Of a DNA stretch of 14,686 nucleotides, positions 6,382 through 14,142 are shown one piece after another. Each line of letters begins with the position of its first letter. The first letter of the stretch is position 1. The notes below the pieces were generated by a model. That model made no database searches, was not told the DNA's origin, and saw nothing but the letters and a program-made list of their open reading frames with translations. The position numbers and the translations under genes were made by a program. Origin of the DNA: Melaminivora alkalimesophila (GTDB lineage: Bacteria > Pseudomonadota > Gammaproteobacteria > Burkholderiales > Burkholderiaceae_C); NCBI RefSeq assembly GCF_000282995.1, contig NZ_ALEE01000277.1:1-14686 (forward strand), in the 5' to 3' direction.

Positions 6382-7617
6382 ATGGCAAGGGCAATCAATC
6401 GACTGAGCGCGCTGCAAGTCAAGACGGCGAAGGTGCCGGGCTACTACGCCGACGGCGGGAATCTGTGGCTGCAAGTGGCGCGCGGAGGCAGCAAATCATG
6501 GGTGTTGCGCTACACCCTGGCCGGCAAGTCGCGCGAGATGGGTTTGGGCAGCGCCAGCACCTTTTCATTGCAGGACGCGCGAGACCGCGCCCAGGCCGCG
6601 CGCAAGCTGCTGGCCGATGGCATAGATCCGATTGACGCGAAGCGCGAAGCGCAGCAACAGGCCCGCATGGAGGCCAGCAACAGGCGCACCTTCACATCGT
6701 GCGCTGCCGAGTACATCAAAGCCCATGAGGCCGGCTGGAAGAGCGCAAAGCACGCCGCGCAGTGGACTGCCACCTTGGAGACCTACGCCCATCCCATCAT
6801 TGGCGGCATGGCCGTTGCTGACGTGGAGACAGCTCACGTCCTGCGCGTGTTGGAGCCGATATGGCGCACCAAAGCCGAGACCGCATCACGCCTGCGAGGC
6901 AGGATTGAAAACATCCTCGATTGGGCAACCGTGCAGAAGTACCGCAGTGGCGACAACCCGGCGCGCTGGCGTGGACACCTGGACAAGCTGCTGCCTGCAC
7001 GCTCGAAGGTGCAGAAGGTGCAGCACCATCCCGCCCTGCCCTGGCGCGAAATGGGCGCCTTCATGCGCGAGCTGCGAGGCCAACAAGGCACTGCCGCGCG
7101 CGCCGTGGAGCTGATCATCCTGAGCGCCTGCCGCACGTCCGAAGCCTTCAATGCCGATTGGCGCGAGATTGACCTGGCGCAGCGCACCTGGACGATTCCG
7201 GCTGCCCGCATGAAGGCAGGCAAGGAGCACGTCATTCCGCTGTCTGATGCCGCCGTGAGCGTGCTGCAAGCCCAGGCCGCAGCGCACGGCATGGAGGGCT
7301 TCATCTTCCCTGGCACGCGCCCAGGCAAGCCCCTATCCAACATGGCCGGGCTGATGTTGCTCAAACGCATGGGCCGGGCTGATTTGACGGTGCACGGATT
7401 CAGAAGCTCCTTCCGGGACTGGGCCGGCGAATCGACAAGCCACCCGCGCGAAGTTATCGAGCACGCATTGGCGCACGGGCTGAAGGACAAGGTTGAAGCT
7501 GCCTACGCGCGCGGCACCCTGTTTGAAAAGCGCAACGCCCTGATGAGCGATTGGGCGCGGCACTGCGACCACGTGCCCCTGCCGGCTGACGTAGTGCCTA
7601 TTCGCAACATCGCCTAA
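6382..7617 (+). CDS. int: Tyrosine-type site-specific integrase (P4 family)
   Basis: The protein has 411 residues, the usual length of P4-like tRNA-targeting integrases. Residues 1-90 form the N-terminal DUF4102-like domain, about 100-200 the core-binding domain, and 215-395 the catalytic domain. All catalytic positions are visible: Arg251 in CRTSEA, Lys near 278-281 in MKAGKEH, His338 and Arg341 in HGFR, a His at 365, and the nucleophile Tyr375 in EAAYARG. It should integrate and excise the element at the tRNA-Ser core. I prefer the ATG at 6382, ten bases after TAGGAG, over the GTG at 6373, which would touch that site. Arm-site-like repeats lie directly upstream, which suggests autoregulation by occupancy. 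There is no sign of decay. Confidence 0.96.
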   Translation: MARAINRLSALQVKTAKVPGYYADGGNLWLQVARGGSKSWVLRYTLAGKSREMGLGSASTFSLQDARDRAQAARKLLADGIDPIDAKREAQQQARMEASNRRTFTSCAAEYIKAHEAGWKSAKHAAQWTATLETYAHPIIGGMAVADVETAHVLRVLEPIWRTKAETASRLRGRIENILDWATVQKYRSGDNPARWRGHLDKLLPARSKVQKVQHHPALPWREMGAFMRELRGQQGTAARAVELIILSACRTSEAFNADWREIDLAQRTWTIPAARMKAGKEHVIPLSDAAVSVLQAQAAAHGMEGFIFPGTRPGKPLSNMAGLMLLKRMGRADLTVHGFRSSFRDWAGESTSHPREVIEHALAHGLKDKVEAAYARGTLFEKRNALMSDWARHCDHVPLPADVVPIRNIA

Positions 7618-7625
7618 GAGACTAA

Positions 7626-7656
7626 TTGTCCCGCTACGTCTTTTCTAGTGCATAAT
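7626..7656 (+). promoter_or_regulatory. Candidate promoter of the alpA operon
   Basis: A CATAAT -10 hexamer at 7651-7656 lies in a short AT-richer patch, with TTGTCC at 7626-7631 as a possible -35. The 19-base spacing is longer than optimal, so this is a weak candidate. Confidence 0.25.
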
Positions 7657-7792
7657 TCTGAGACCGATTTCACAGCCTGCTGAGGCTGTCGTCCGGGGAC
7701 TCTCTGTCAAACGCCCCCATGCCAGAGCCTGGCAACCGCCTGTAGCCGCATGGGGTAGCCTTAGACGGAGAAACTCGCCCAAAATTTCCCAT

Positions 7793-7816
7793 AGCCCGCC
7801 CTGAGCGGGCTTTTTT
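7793..7816 (+). terminator. First leader terminator
   Basis: Stem GCCCGC (7794-7799) / GCGGGC (7805-7810) with loop CCTGA, followed by six T residues. It would stop transcripts before alpA unless antiterminated. Confidence 0.8.
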
Positions 7817-7854
7817 GTTTCCGTCCCGAATCCGCCCGTAGAGGGCAAACCGTG

Positions 7855-7886
7855 GCCGACCATCCGCAAGGAGGTCGGCTTTTTTT
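7855..7886 (+). terminator. Second leader terminator
   Basis: A 7-bp stem GCCGACC / GGTCGGC (7855-7861 with 7873-7879) with an 11-base loop is followed by seven T residues. Confidence 0.8.
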
Positions 7887-7889
7887 ATG

Positions 7890-7919
7890 CCCGCACGGTT
7901 TGCGCCCTGCGGGTTTTTT
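7890..7919 (+). terminator. Third leader terminator, overlapping a competing structure
   Basis: Stem CCCGCA (7890-7895) / TGCGGG (7908-7913) followed by six T residues. Bases 7894-7903 can instead pair perfectly with 7845-7854, which would disrupt this hairpin. It ends 18 bases before the alpA start codon. Confidence 0.65.
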
Positions 7920-7937
7920 CGTTTCTGAAAGGCCGTT

Positions 7938-8147
7938 ATGAAAGACCTTCGCGAAATCGACAACCTGCCTGATGGCGCCCTGGTGCCCATCAAGACCTTC
8001 GCCGCGCTGGTCGGTCAGGGAGTCTCGACGTTGTGGCGCAAGGCGCAAAACGAGTCGGACTTTCCCCGACCGATCCGACTGGGAGCGCGCTGCACTCGCT
8101 TTCGCATGGGCGACGTGCGCGCCTATATCGAGCGGAGGGCCGCGTAA
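7938..8147 (+). CDS. AlpA-family (MerR-like helix-turn-helix) regulator
   Basis: The protein has 69 residues, the usual size for AlpA-type regulators of integrative elements. The fold is visible as VPIKTFAALVGQGVSTLWR (helix-turn-helix), PRPIRLGARCTRFRMGDVRA and YIERR. In P4-like and CP4-57-like elements such proteins activate integrase or act as excisionase (family knowledge). AAAGG precedes the start by seven bases. Its stop codon overlaps the next start as TAATG, so translation is coupled. It is the first gene after the terminator-rich leader, so that leader would set its level and that of the entire operon. Confidence 0.9.
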   Translation: MKDLREIDNLPDGALVPIKTFAALVGQGVSTLWRKAQNESDFPRPIRLGARCTRFRMGDVRAYIERRAA

Positions 8148-8497
8148 TGATCCTCCGTCACAGCAAGCAAAAAGCCCCCGGCGCTACCAACACCGAGGGC
8201 TTCCAAAACGTCACAAGCAAGCGCCGCCATTTTAGCAAAAGCACGGCCACCGAAGCGCAGTATCAGCGCATCATCGAGGCCCTGCGCCGCCGTCCGCACA
8301 CGTCCTACGAGCTGATGACGATTGCCGGCGTGTACCACCCGCCATCGCGCATCTTCGAGCTGAAGGCCAAGGGCTTTCTCATCGACAAAACGACTGTCAC
8401 GGTCGTTGATCGCGACGGTTACAGCCATACCGGCGTGGCGCTGTACAGCCTTGTTGCCGAGCCGGAAAACGCCGATGCGCTGATCGGGAGCGTCTGA
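8147..8497 (+). CDS. Winged-helix domain protein
   Basis: The protein has 116 residues. The first 33 residues are basic and flexible. Residues 38-100 look like a winged helix: QYQRIIEALRRRPHTSYELM, PSRIFELKAKGFLIDKTT, and a beta wing with RDGYSHTGVALYSL. The start at 8147 overlaps the alpA stop by one base and has GGAGGG upstream; the open frame continues upstream inside alpA but is not needed. It is likely a DNA-binding regulator or replication accessory of the element. It recalls small winged-helix proteins found next to replication genes in prophages (recollection). Its early codons also contain a terminator-like hairpin facing the other direction. Confidence 0.75.
   Translation: MILRHSKQKAPGATNTEGFQNVTSKRRHFSKSTATEAQYQRIIEALRRRPHTSYELMTIAGVYHPPSRIFELKAKGFLIDKTTVTVVDRDGYSHTGVALYSLVAEPENADALIGSV
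8169..8202 (-). terminator. Intragenic terminator facing the minus direction
   Basis: Arms AAGCCC-C-CGG (8172-8181) and CCG-A-GGGCTT (8193-8202) pair with one internal mismatch. On the minus strand the stem is followed by TTTTT. It would stop antisense transcription from entering alpA. It lies inside codons 8-19 of the winged-helix gene. Confidence 0.55.
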
Positions 8498-8499
8498 TC

Positions 8500-9222
8500 A
8501 TGGGCTGGGGCAAAAAACGCTCCAAGGGCGATTCAGGCCGCATGGCGGGGGGCTTCATCGCCATGCCGTGGTCGGTGCTGGATTGCCCAGCATGGCAGCG
8601 CCTGAGCCATCCAGCGCGCTCGTTGCTGCTGGAGCTAGCGCGGCAGCTAGGCCCGGACAACAACGGGCGGCTGCTGGCGTCTGGCGCCTACCTGAGCCGG
8701 CGCGGCTGGAAGTCCAACGACGTCATCAACCGCGCGCTGCGCGAGCTGGCAGAGACCGGCTTTCTGCATCAAACGGTGCAAGGCCATCGGCCCAATAAAG
8801 CGTCCTGGTACGCGGTCACATGGCAGCGCCTGACAGGCGACAAATCCGGGTTTGATCCTGGCGCTGCTGAGAGCTTCCGGCGCGGTGCTTTTCAGGACGG
8901 TGCCCCGCTGCCGCCACCGAAGCAGAGCCGTGAAGAGCTTTACGCGCGCTGGCGAAAAAACGAGGCGCCTACACCGTCTGGCGGTGTAGAGAGTGCCCCT
9001 ATAGCACCGTCTGGCGGTGTAGAGGCGCTGCCCGTTGCACCGTCTGGCGGTGCTATGCAGGCCCCTTTTGACGCATCGCCTACACCGTCTGGCGGTGACC
9101 ATCTAGAGGTAACCATTCTTCGTAGCGAAGCTGCTGCATCGGCTGCTGCGACGGCGAAACCACGGGCGGCCCGCAAGCGCCACACCGTGCAACCGACGGA
9201 GGGCTTGTCCGCCGCAGTTTGA
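8500..9222 (+). CDS. Putative replication initiator with embedded palindromic iterons
   Basis: The protein has 240 residues. Residues 18-110 look like a winged-helix replication-protein domain (GGFIAMPWSVLDCPAW, LSHPARSLLLELARQLG, NGRLLASGAYLSRRGW, VINRALRELAETGFLHQTV, NKASWYAVTWQ). Residues 135-205 are a linker with four PSGG repeats. Residues 205-240 are Ala-rich and end in a basic stretch (KPRAARKRH). The PSGG repeats are encoded by four copies of one 15-bp palindrome at 8972-9097. The layout, an N-terminal winged helix followed by a linker coded by palindromic iterons, mirrors the phage lambda O gene and its internal origin. The initiator role is inference from this layout; the family itself is usually left as a helix-turn-helix protein. 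The gene starts two bases after the previous stop. Confidence 0.65.
   Translation: MGWGKKRSKGDSGRMAGGFIAMPWSVLDCPAWQRLSHPARSLLLELARQLGPDNNGRLLASGAYLSRRGWKSNDVINRALRELAETGFLHQTVQGHRPNKASWYAVTWQRLTGDKSGFDPGAAESFRRGAFQDGAPLPPPKQSREELYARWRKNEAPTPSGGVESAPIAPSGGVEALPVAPSGGAMQAPFDASPTPSGGDHLEVTILRSEAAASAAATAKPRAARKRHTVQPTEGLSAAV
8969..9097. repeat. Four palindromic iterons: candidate replication origin
   Basis: The palindrome CACCG-TCTGG-CGGTG occurs without a single mismatch at 8972-8986, 9005-9019, 9038-9052 and 9083-9097, with start-to-start steps of 33, 33 and 45 bp. In the first copy the arms extend to 8 bp (CTACACCG / CGGTGTAG); in the third to 6 bp. Flanking bases between copies differ, while the 15-bp core including the non-palindromic TCTGG centre is fixed. 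A further small inverted repeat CTTCG-TAG-CGAAG follows at 9118-9130. Origin function is inference. Confidence 0.65.
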
Positions 9223-9336
9223 GCGCTGGCGCCGCTTCCCAGGCCGTGCGCGCTCCTTACCCATGTTTTCACCCATGCCGCGCGGCTGATCCCTTCCCTT
9301 TTTCACCGTGGGCACGAAGCCCAGAAAGACCACAAC

Positions 9337-10074
9337 ATGACCACTTTCAACAAGACTGCTCGCCTTGCGATGGCCACCAACATCGTGCATGGCGCGCCCC
9401 AGTCAAGTCTCGCGCGCCGCGTGCAAAAGCTGATTGACCCGGCAAGCGTTGCAAGCGCCGTCGGACAGGTTGCTGACTTGCACGAAAAGGCCGCCGCCAT
9501 CCATCGCGACCGGGAATTGAGCGACCACGGCAAGAGTGAGCGGATCCGCGCCGCCGCCGACTCCCGCCTGGCCAACATCGCCTCCGTGGCGCGCGAGTTT
9601 GTGTCCTTGGAGCGCGAGCACGCGGCCCGCCGCAGCGCCATCCTGGCAGACGCCGCGCCCCCATCGGCAGATGCTGCACAGACCCTGATTGACCTGGAGC
9701 TGGGCCGCCTGCTGAAGGCCGAGCCTCCGTCTGCTACCGCCCTGACGATGGCCAGCGAGCGCGTACGTCAGGCCGTCGCCAGGCTGCCGGCAGAGCTAAC
9801 TGGCGTGAGCGAGGAGACGCGCGCCCGCGTCATTGGCTCACTCGTTTCCGCTGACGAAGCGTGGGAGCTTGAAGAGGAGGCGACCACTTTGGCGGCTGCC
9901 CGCCGTGTCCTGCAATCGGCAATTGACGATGTTGCGCCGTCTGCCGATTGGGGGCCGCAAGAGATGCTGCGGCACTTTGGAGCTGATACCGGCTGGCACT
10001 TGCGCGGCGTGGTGCCGACCTTGGAGATGCTGAGGGGAGAAAACGCCCCCAGCGAGGCCGAGGCGACCGAGTGA
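9337..10074 (+). CDS. Element protein of unknown function, helical
   Basis: The protein has 245 residues. It is rich in Ala, Glu and Arg and looks mainly alpha-helical, with probable coiled-coil segments around residues 40-110 (for example QVADLHEKAAAIHRDREL and ASVAREFVSLEREHAARR) and 165-205. Residues 210-235 (WGPQEMLRHFGADTGWHLRG) are less repetitive and may be a small folded end. There is no membrane segment. No family is recognised. A scaffold-like or capsid-size-modifying role would suit a satellite but nothing in the sequence demonstrates it. No strong ribosome binding site precedes the ATG. It lies 114 bases after the putative initiator gene. Confidence 0.75.
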   Translation: MTTFNKTARLAMATNIVHGAPQSSLARRVQKLIDPASVASAVGQVADLHEKAAAIHRDRELSDHGKSERIRAAADSRLANIASVAREFVSLEREHAARRSAILADAAPPSADAAQTLIDLELGRLLKAEPPSATALTMASERVRQAVARLPAELTGVSEETRARVIGSLVSADEAWELEEEATTLAAARRVLQSAIDDVAPSADWGPQEMLRHFGADTGWHLRGVVPTLEMLRGENAPSEAEATE

Positions 10075-10140
10075 TACCCCAGGCCCTGCCGGCGCAGTTT
10101 GGCGCGCTGGCGGGGCTGTAAACCCCTGCAAAAGCACATC

Positions 10141-10548
10141 ATGAGCAAGAGCAAATGGAAGCCCGGCCAATCCGGCAACCCAAAAGGCCGCGCCCCTGGC
10201 AGTGCGAAGGTAGCGCCGCTGCGAGCTGCCATTGCTGGCCACGTGCCCGGCGTCATCAACAAGCTGTTGGAGCAAGCGCTTGAAGGTGACACCCAGGCGG
10301 CCCGGCTGCTGTTGGAGCGCGTGATCCCGCCGCTCAAAGCACAAGAGCCGACCCAGGCGCTGGCACTGCCCGATGGCAGCTTGTCCGACCAAGGGCGCGC
10401 CGTCCTGGCCGCCGTGGCTGCCGGCGAGCTTGCGCCCGGCACTGGCGCCGCCCTGGTGGCTGCTGTGGGCCAGCTTGCCCGCGTAGTCGAAATTGACGAA
10501 TTGGCGCGACGTATCGAGCGCCTGGAGGGTCAACATGTCAACCCGTGA
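10141..10548 (+). CDS. DUF5681 domain protein (small-terminase-like)
   Basis: The protein has 135 residues. The N-terminus WKPGQSGNPKGRAPGSAK (residues 6-23) is the hallmark of DUF5681, found in phage-encoded proteins often placed before large terminase genes. Residues 30-65 form a helical segment with LLEQALEGDTQAARLLLERV. The C-terminal tail LARRIERLEGQ carries the RLE motif that opens the next three proteins. The start at 10141 is chosen because the domain begins there; the upstream extension to 10099 has unrelated sequence. In a satellite, a small-terminase-like protein could redirect packaging of helper capsids, which is inference. Its end overlaps the next gene by 14 bases. Confidence 0.8.
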   Translation: MSKSKWKPGQSGNPKGRAPGSAKVAPLRAAIAGHVPGVINKLLEQALEGDTQAARLLLERVIPPLKAQEPTQALALPDGSLSDQGRAVLAAVAAGELAPGTGAALVAAVGQLARVVEIDELARRIERLEGQHVNP

Positions 10549-10759
10549 TTTATCCGCCCGCCTGCGCCGTCTGGAGGTGCAGCACGGTGGGCAGTATCTG
10601 CCCGTGGTGCTGGTGCTGCCAGACGCAAACGGCCCGGCCCGCGATGAGATGCTGTCCCAGGTGCAGCGCCTGCGCCAGCAAGGCCGGCACGTCATCACCC
10701 TGAACGAATCGGATCAGCATCTGGCTTTGGATGAGCTTGTGGAGGTGTTTGCGCCATGA
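10535..10759 (+). CDS. Small element protein 1 (RLE motif)
   Basis: The protein has 74 residues. It begins with an amphipathic helix LSARLRRLEVQHG, then a beta-like strand YLPVVLVLP, a helix DEMLSQVQRLRQQGRHVITL and an acidic end. GGAGG lies upstream of the ATG, which overlaps the DUF5681 gene by 14 bases; its stop overlaps the next start as ATGA. It is a soluble small protein without a recognised family. The pattern of translational coupling says that it functions with its neighbours. Confidence 0.8.
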   Translation: MSTRDLSARLRRLEVQHGGQYLPVVLVLPDANGPARDEMLSQVQRLRQQGRHVITLNESDQHLALDELVEVFAP

Positions 10760-10977
10760 GCAAGCTGCAATCACGTCTGACACGCCTGGAAGCTGCCCAG
10801 GACGCCCGGCGCCGCTGGCCGCTGGCCTGGCCATCCATCGAGGCCGCCGCCGCTGCTGGCGTGCGTGGCGGCTTCCTGCTGCTGGGCGAAGTCCTGCCGG
10901 CTGATGAATGGGCGCTGCTGGCCGCGCACTACATGCGTCAATTGACCGAAGGACACCACCATGCAATCGAGCTTTGA
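10756..10977 (+). CDS. Small element protein 2 (RLE motif)
   Basis: The protein has 73 residues. The N-terminus LQSRLTRLEAAQDARRR repeats the helix motif of the previous protein. Residues 25-55 are Ala/Gly rich and hydrophobic (SIEAAAAAGVRGGFLLLGEV), perhaps a helical hairpin rather than a membrane segment. The rest, ADEWALLAAHYMRQL, looks helical. GGAGGTG precedes the start by eight bases. It overlaps its upstream neighbour by four bases and its downstream neighbour by 17. Function unknown. Confidence 0.8.
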   Translation: MSKLQSRLTRLEAAQDARRRWPLAWPSIEAAAAAGVRGGFLLLGEVLPADEWALLAAHYMRQLTEGHHHAIEL

Positions 10978-11188
10978 ACGCCGCATCGCCCGCTTGGAGG
11001 CAGTGCTTCATGAGCGTGACCGGGAGCCGCTTCGCATCTTCGCGAGGGTGATAAACCACCCGCTGCAAGGCTTTGTCGCCTACCCCGCCGGCCCCCAGAT
11101 TGACCGCCTGACCGATGAGACACCGGAGGCGTTGGAGCGCCGCTGCGCTGAGCTGGCGCCCGCTGTGATGGTGTGGCGTAGCACCTGA
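10961..11188 (+). CDS. Small element protein 3 (RLE motif)
   Basis: The protein has 75 residues. FERRIARLEAVLHERDRE opens it, the third consecutive protein with this type of N-terminal helix. After it comes a beta-like segment IFARVINHPLQGFVAYP and a helix with ETPEALERRCAELAP. AAGGA lies upstream of the ATG. It is the last gene of the operon and is followed 22 bases later by a strong terminator. Function unknown. Confidence 0.8.
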   Translation: MQSSFERRIARLEAVLHERDREPLRIFARVINHPLQGFVAYPAGPQIDRLTDETPEALERRCAELAPAVMVWRST

Positions 11189-11210
11189 TCCGCCATCGCC
11201 ATCACCCCAG

Positions 11211-11233
11211 GCCCGCCGCGCGCGGGCTTTTTT
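11211..11233 (+). terminator. Terminator of the element operon
   Basis: Stem GCCCGC / GCGGGC (11211-11216 with 11222-11227) with a 5-base loop and six T residues, 22 bases after the last stop codon of the operon. Confidence 0.9.
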
Positions 11234-11558
11234 GCGCCGGCAAGGGTGCATCACTTCGCGCACCCCCTTGCCCTGGTGCCGGGTAATCGCGCCTGAGCTG
11301 CGATTTTCTGGCCGTGAGCCATCGCGAAATACTGATACCCGTACAGCTCGAATCTGTGGCAGCAACCGGCACCTTCGCGCGCAAACCATTGTCAGACATT
11401 GCTTCCCTGCTATCGCTTTTTGGCGGCTACCACAGGACGCGCCGATTCGTCTATTTCCGTTTCGCGATGGCGCCGCCGATGAGCGCAGTTCTGCGCCTTT
11501 TGCGAGACCATCGTAAAACTCTACAGAACCGCAGAGTTTCCCCCCCCCGCCCGGCCAA
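11234..11558. other. Non-coding right-end segment with stem-loops
   Basis: I see no convincing gene here. An 87-residue frame opens with GTG at 11314, but it lacks a ribosome binding site and a recognisable fold. The sequence holds several inverted repeats: GGCAAGGGTGC (11239-11249) against GCACCCCCTTGCC (11260-11272) with a 2-base bulge, AATCGC/GCGATT around 11285-11305, and AAACTCT/AGAGTTT around 11515-11538. A run of nine C residues follows. It may be part of a cis-acting site together with the repeat array to its right. Confidence 0.5.
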
Positions 11559-11735
11559 ACCGGGATTTGCCCGGTAAGCCCCCCGCGCGCGTGGAGCGGG
11601 CAGGGTCCGCACTCAGTGCGGAGGCTCCGAATCGGTCCCCCCGCGCGCGCGTGGAGCGTCCCAATCCGCAGGCCCTGCGGATTGCTTATCTTCGGTCCCC
11701 CCGCGCGCGCGTGGAGCGTCCTATGCCCAACATAG
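11559..11735. repeat. Array of GC-rich repeats alternating with variable hairpins
   Basis: Two identical 29-bp repeats (11633-11661 and 11693-11721) start CGGTCCCCCC, run through alternating GC, and end GTGGAGCGTCC. A third, degenerate copy (about 11572-11600) ends GTGGAGCG. The step is 60-61 bp. Between and around the repeats lie four different perfect hairpins: ACCGGG-ATTTG-CCCGGT (11559-11575), TCCGCAC-TCA-GTGCGGA (11606-11622), a 10-bp-arm hairpin with loop GCC (11662-11684), and CTATG-CCCAA-CATAG (11721-11735). It resembles a short type I-E CRISPR array in repeat size, period and style. However, there is no leader or cas gene, and hairpins in every gap are unlike acquired spacers. Confidence 0.75.
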
Positions 11736-11778
11736 ACCGCGACGAAAGCGCCTGATCCCACCGCTACCAACGTTTGCG

Positions 11779-11800
11779 ACATGGGTAGAAACATGGGTAG
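11779..11800. promoter_or_regulatory. Right ATGGGTAG box pair
   Basis: Two perfect copies of ACATGGGTAG at 11779-11788 and 11791-11800, at a 12-bp step, mirror the pair in front of the integrase at 6361-6381. They lie 55 bases inside the right attachment core, a typical place for arm or excisionase sites. Confidence 0.55.
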
Positions 11801-11811
11801 AGCTGGATGGC

Positions 11812-11848
11812 AAAGAAAAAAGCCTAAGTGAATCAATCACTTAGGCTT
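11812..11848 (-). terminator. Element-borne terminator now serving tRNA-Ser
   Basis: A perfect 11-12 bp stem (AGCCTAAGTGA / TCACTTAGGCT) with a 5-base loop, followed in the minus direction by a T-rich tail (TTTTTCTTT). It begins seven bases after the tRNA-Ser 3' end and lies on the element side of the attachment core. Confidence 0.88.
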
Positions 11849-11853
11849 CAATC

Positions 11854-11944
<91 letters not shown>

Positions 11945-12018
11945 TGTGTGTCGAAGCCAGCAATTCTAGCAGCAAAAAGCCAGGCCGCCGGGGTGCACGG
12001 CCACCGCGGTGCGGCCCT

Positions 12019-14106
<2,088 letters not shown>

Positions 14107-14142
14107 AGCGGCCGGACGCCGAGGCAGACCCGTCCGCAGGGC

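Larger units (their letters stand above)
7618..7937 (+). ncRNA. Structured, terminator-rich leader of the alpA operon
   Basis: This 320-base non-coding stretch contains, in order: a hairpin CAGCCT-GCTG-AGGCTG (7672-7687); a larger fold with arms CCCCATGC (7715-7722) and GCATGGGG (7748-7755) around GCCAG-AGC-CTGGC (7721-7733); then three terminator hairpins ending at 7816, 7886 and 7919. A 10-bp perfect long-range pairing, GCAAACCGTG (7845-7854) with CACGGTTTGC (7894-7903), encloses the second terminator and competes with the third. The arrangement suggests control by premature termination or a processed RNA, as known for the immunity RNA of phage P4. No sequence relation to P4 is claimed. Confidence 0.5.

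Noticed and set aside
11314..11577. 87-residue plus-strand frame with a GTG start
   Set aside because: No ribosome binding site, no recognisable fold, and the end runs through the C tract and the first hairpin of the repeat array.
11572..11721. Type I-E-like CRISPR array
   Set aside because: Repeat length (29 bp), period (60-61 bp) and GC-rich style fit, but only two copies are identical, both complete gaps contain perfect hairpins, and no cas gene or leader is visible. It is recorded as a repeat array instead.
11567..11755. Plus-strand frame encoding repeated SPRARVERP units
   Set aside because: The peptide repeat is just the translation of the 60-bp DNA repeat; there is no ribosome binding site and the DNA has its own structure.
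11801..11826. Remnant start of a second integrase (ATGGCAAAGAAAAAAGCC)
   Set aside because: The resemblance to the integrase start at 6382 covers only the ATGGGTAG boxes and ATGGCAA; it ends in a stop after six codons inside the terminator stem, so it is better explained as binding boxes plus a terminator.
10550..11836. Long minus-strand open frame of 428 codons
   Set aside because: It runs antisense to the three overlapping small genes with good ribosome binding sites, crosses the operon terminator and the repeat array, and has no recognisable domain.
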